6,309 nt of DNA from Oscillospiraceae bacterium. Its GTDB lineage: Bacteria; Bacillota; Clostridia; Oscillospirales; Oscillospiraceae. The DNA is taken from the NCBI GenBank assembly GCA_902766215.1, contig CACXCV010000149.1, positions 1 to 6,309 on the forward strand. The letters are read 5' to 3'. The stretch's first letter is position 1, and every line of letters begins with the position of its first letter. Under the pieces are notes generated by a model. That model was given only the letters and a program-made list of their open reading frames with translations. It did not search any database and was not told the DNA's origin. The position numbers and the translations under genes are program-made. This document shows positions 5,867 through 6,309 of this stretch, in pieces.

Positions 5867-6309
5867 ATGGATTTGGAACGTCGAGTCGCAGAGGGCCTGC
5901 TGTCCATCGGCGCGGTGTTTTTCCGCCCGGAGGAACCGTTTACCTGGGCCAGCGGCATCAAAAGTCCGGTGTATTGTGACAACCGGCTGATTCTCACGGC
6001 CCCGGCGGTGCGGAATGTTGTAGAGCAGGGGATTGCCGATACCATCCGCCGGGACTATCCGGACTGTGAGGTGCTGATGGGCACCTCGACGGCCGGCATT
6101 GCTCACGCGGCCATTGCGGGCCATCTGCTGGGCTTGCCCATGGGCTATGTTCGCAGCGGAGCCAAGGACCATGGCCGGCAGAACCAGATCGAGGGCAAGC
6201 TGGAGCCGGGCCAGCGCGTGGTGGTGGTGGAGGACCTGATCTCCACCGGCGGCAGCGTGATTGAGGTAGTGCAGGCGCTGCGCGAGGCCGGGGCGGAGGT
6301 ACTGGGTAT
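5867..6309 (+). CDS. pyrE: Orotate phosphoribosyltransferase (3' end outside window)
   Basis: This enzyme joins orotate and PRPP to give OMP, feeding PyrF. The first 147 codons are present and no stop is reached, so the gene is cut by the window edge and not visibly broken. The family is usually a little over 200 aa, so roughly two thirds is seen. Motifs are FTWASGIKSPVYCDNR (25-40), the flexible catalytic loop with Arg96, Lys100 and His102 (RSGAKDHG) leading to NQIEGK, and the PRPP-binding segment VVVVEDLISTGGS (118-130). The start is ATG 5867, 8 nt after AGGAGG (5853-5858), which overlaps the pyrF stop region. The gap from pyrF is 13 nt, so it belongs to the same operon. Confidence 0.95.
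   Translation, partial: MDLERRVAEGLLSIGAVFFRPEEPFTWASGIKSPVYCDNRLILTAPAVRNVVEQGIADTIRRDYPDCEVLMGTSTAGIAHAAIAGHLLGLPMGYVRSGAKDHGRQNQIEGKLEPGQRVVVVEDLISTGGSVIEVVQALREAGAEVLG

Noticed and set aside
1..6309. CRISPR array, insertion sequence, toxin-antitoxin or other defence genes
   Set aside because: No direct repeats of the right spacing, transposase motifs or terminal inverted repeats were seen. Nearly all of the window is explained by housekeeping genes.

Overview
This window looks like ordinary chromosomal DNA from a GC-rich (roughly 60% by eye) Gram-positive anaerobe of the Clostridia. A Faecalibacterium/Gemmiger/Subdoligranulum-like Oscillospirales member would fit, but that is inference. 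The support is a class 1B dihydroorotate dehydrogenase (PyrD) paired with its FeS/FAD partner PyrK, strong AGGAGG ribosome binding sites, and near-consensus sigma-A type promoters. No mobile element, CRISPR array, phage gene or defence system is visible.

Left part (1-564). The first bases may be the very end of an upstream + strand gene. They are followed by a strong intrinsic terminator (33-79). On the - strand lies a complete tRNA-Leu(CAA) gene (235-319) with an encoded CCA, its own promoter (329-357) and its own terminator (172-227). A divergent + strand promoter (438-466) drives gpmI. The predicted gpmI leader contains a small GC-rich hairpin and a 29-codon open frame that ends 3 bases before the gpmI start codon.

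Middle (565-2184). gpmI encodes a full-length cofactor-independent phosphoglycerate mutase (518 aa) for glycolysis. Its sequence resembles the plant/eukaryote-type branch of the family more than the B. subtilis or E. coli type. A strong terminator (2137-2184) closes this one-gene unit.

Right part (2225-6309). A near-consensus promoter (TTGACT, 17 bp, TATGAT) starts a tightly packed pyrimidine operon, pyrC-pyrK-pyrD-pyrF-pyrE, with pyrE cut by the window end. PyrC closes carbamoyl-aspartate to dihydroorotate. PyrD with PyrK oxidises it to orotate using NAD+. PyrE adds phosphoribose to give OMP, and PyrF decarboxylates OMP to UMP. Three of the four junctions overlap (4, 7 and 8 nt) and the fourth gap is 13 nt. 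The first steps (carAB, pyrB) and the regulator pyrR are not in the window. The predicted leader of about 25 nt leaves no room for a PyrR-type attenuator.

The points worth a second look are the plant-like GpmI, the pyrC start and near-leaderless promoter architecture, the possible leader peptide before gpmI, and the reduced pyr operon order. I found nothing that I can honestly call a new system.
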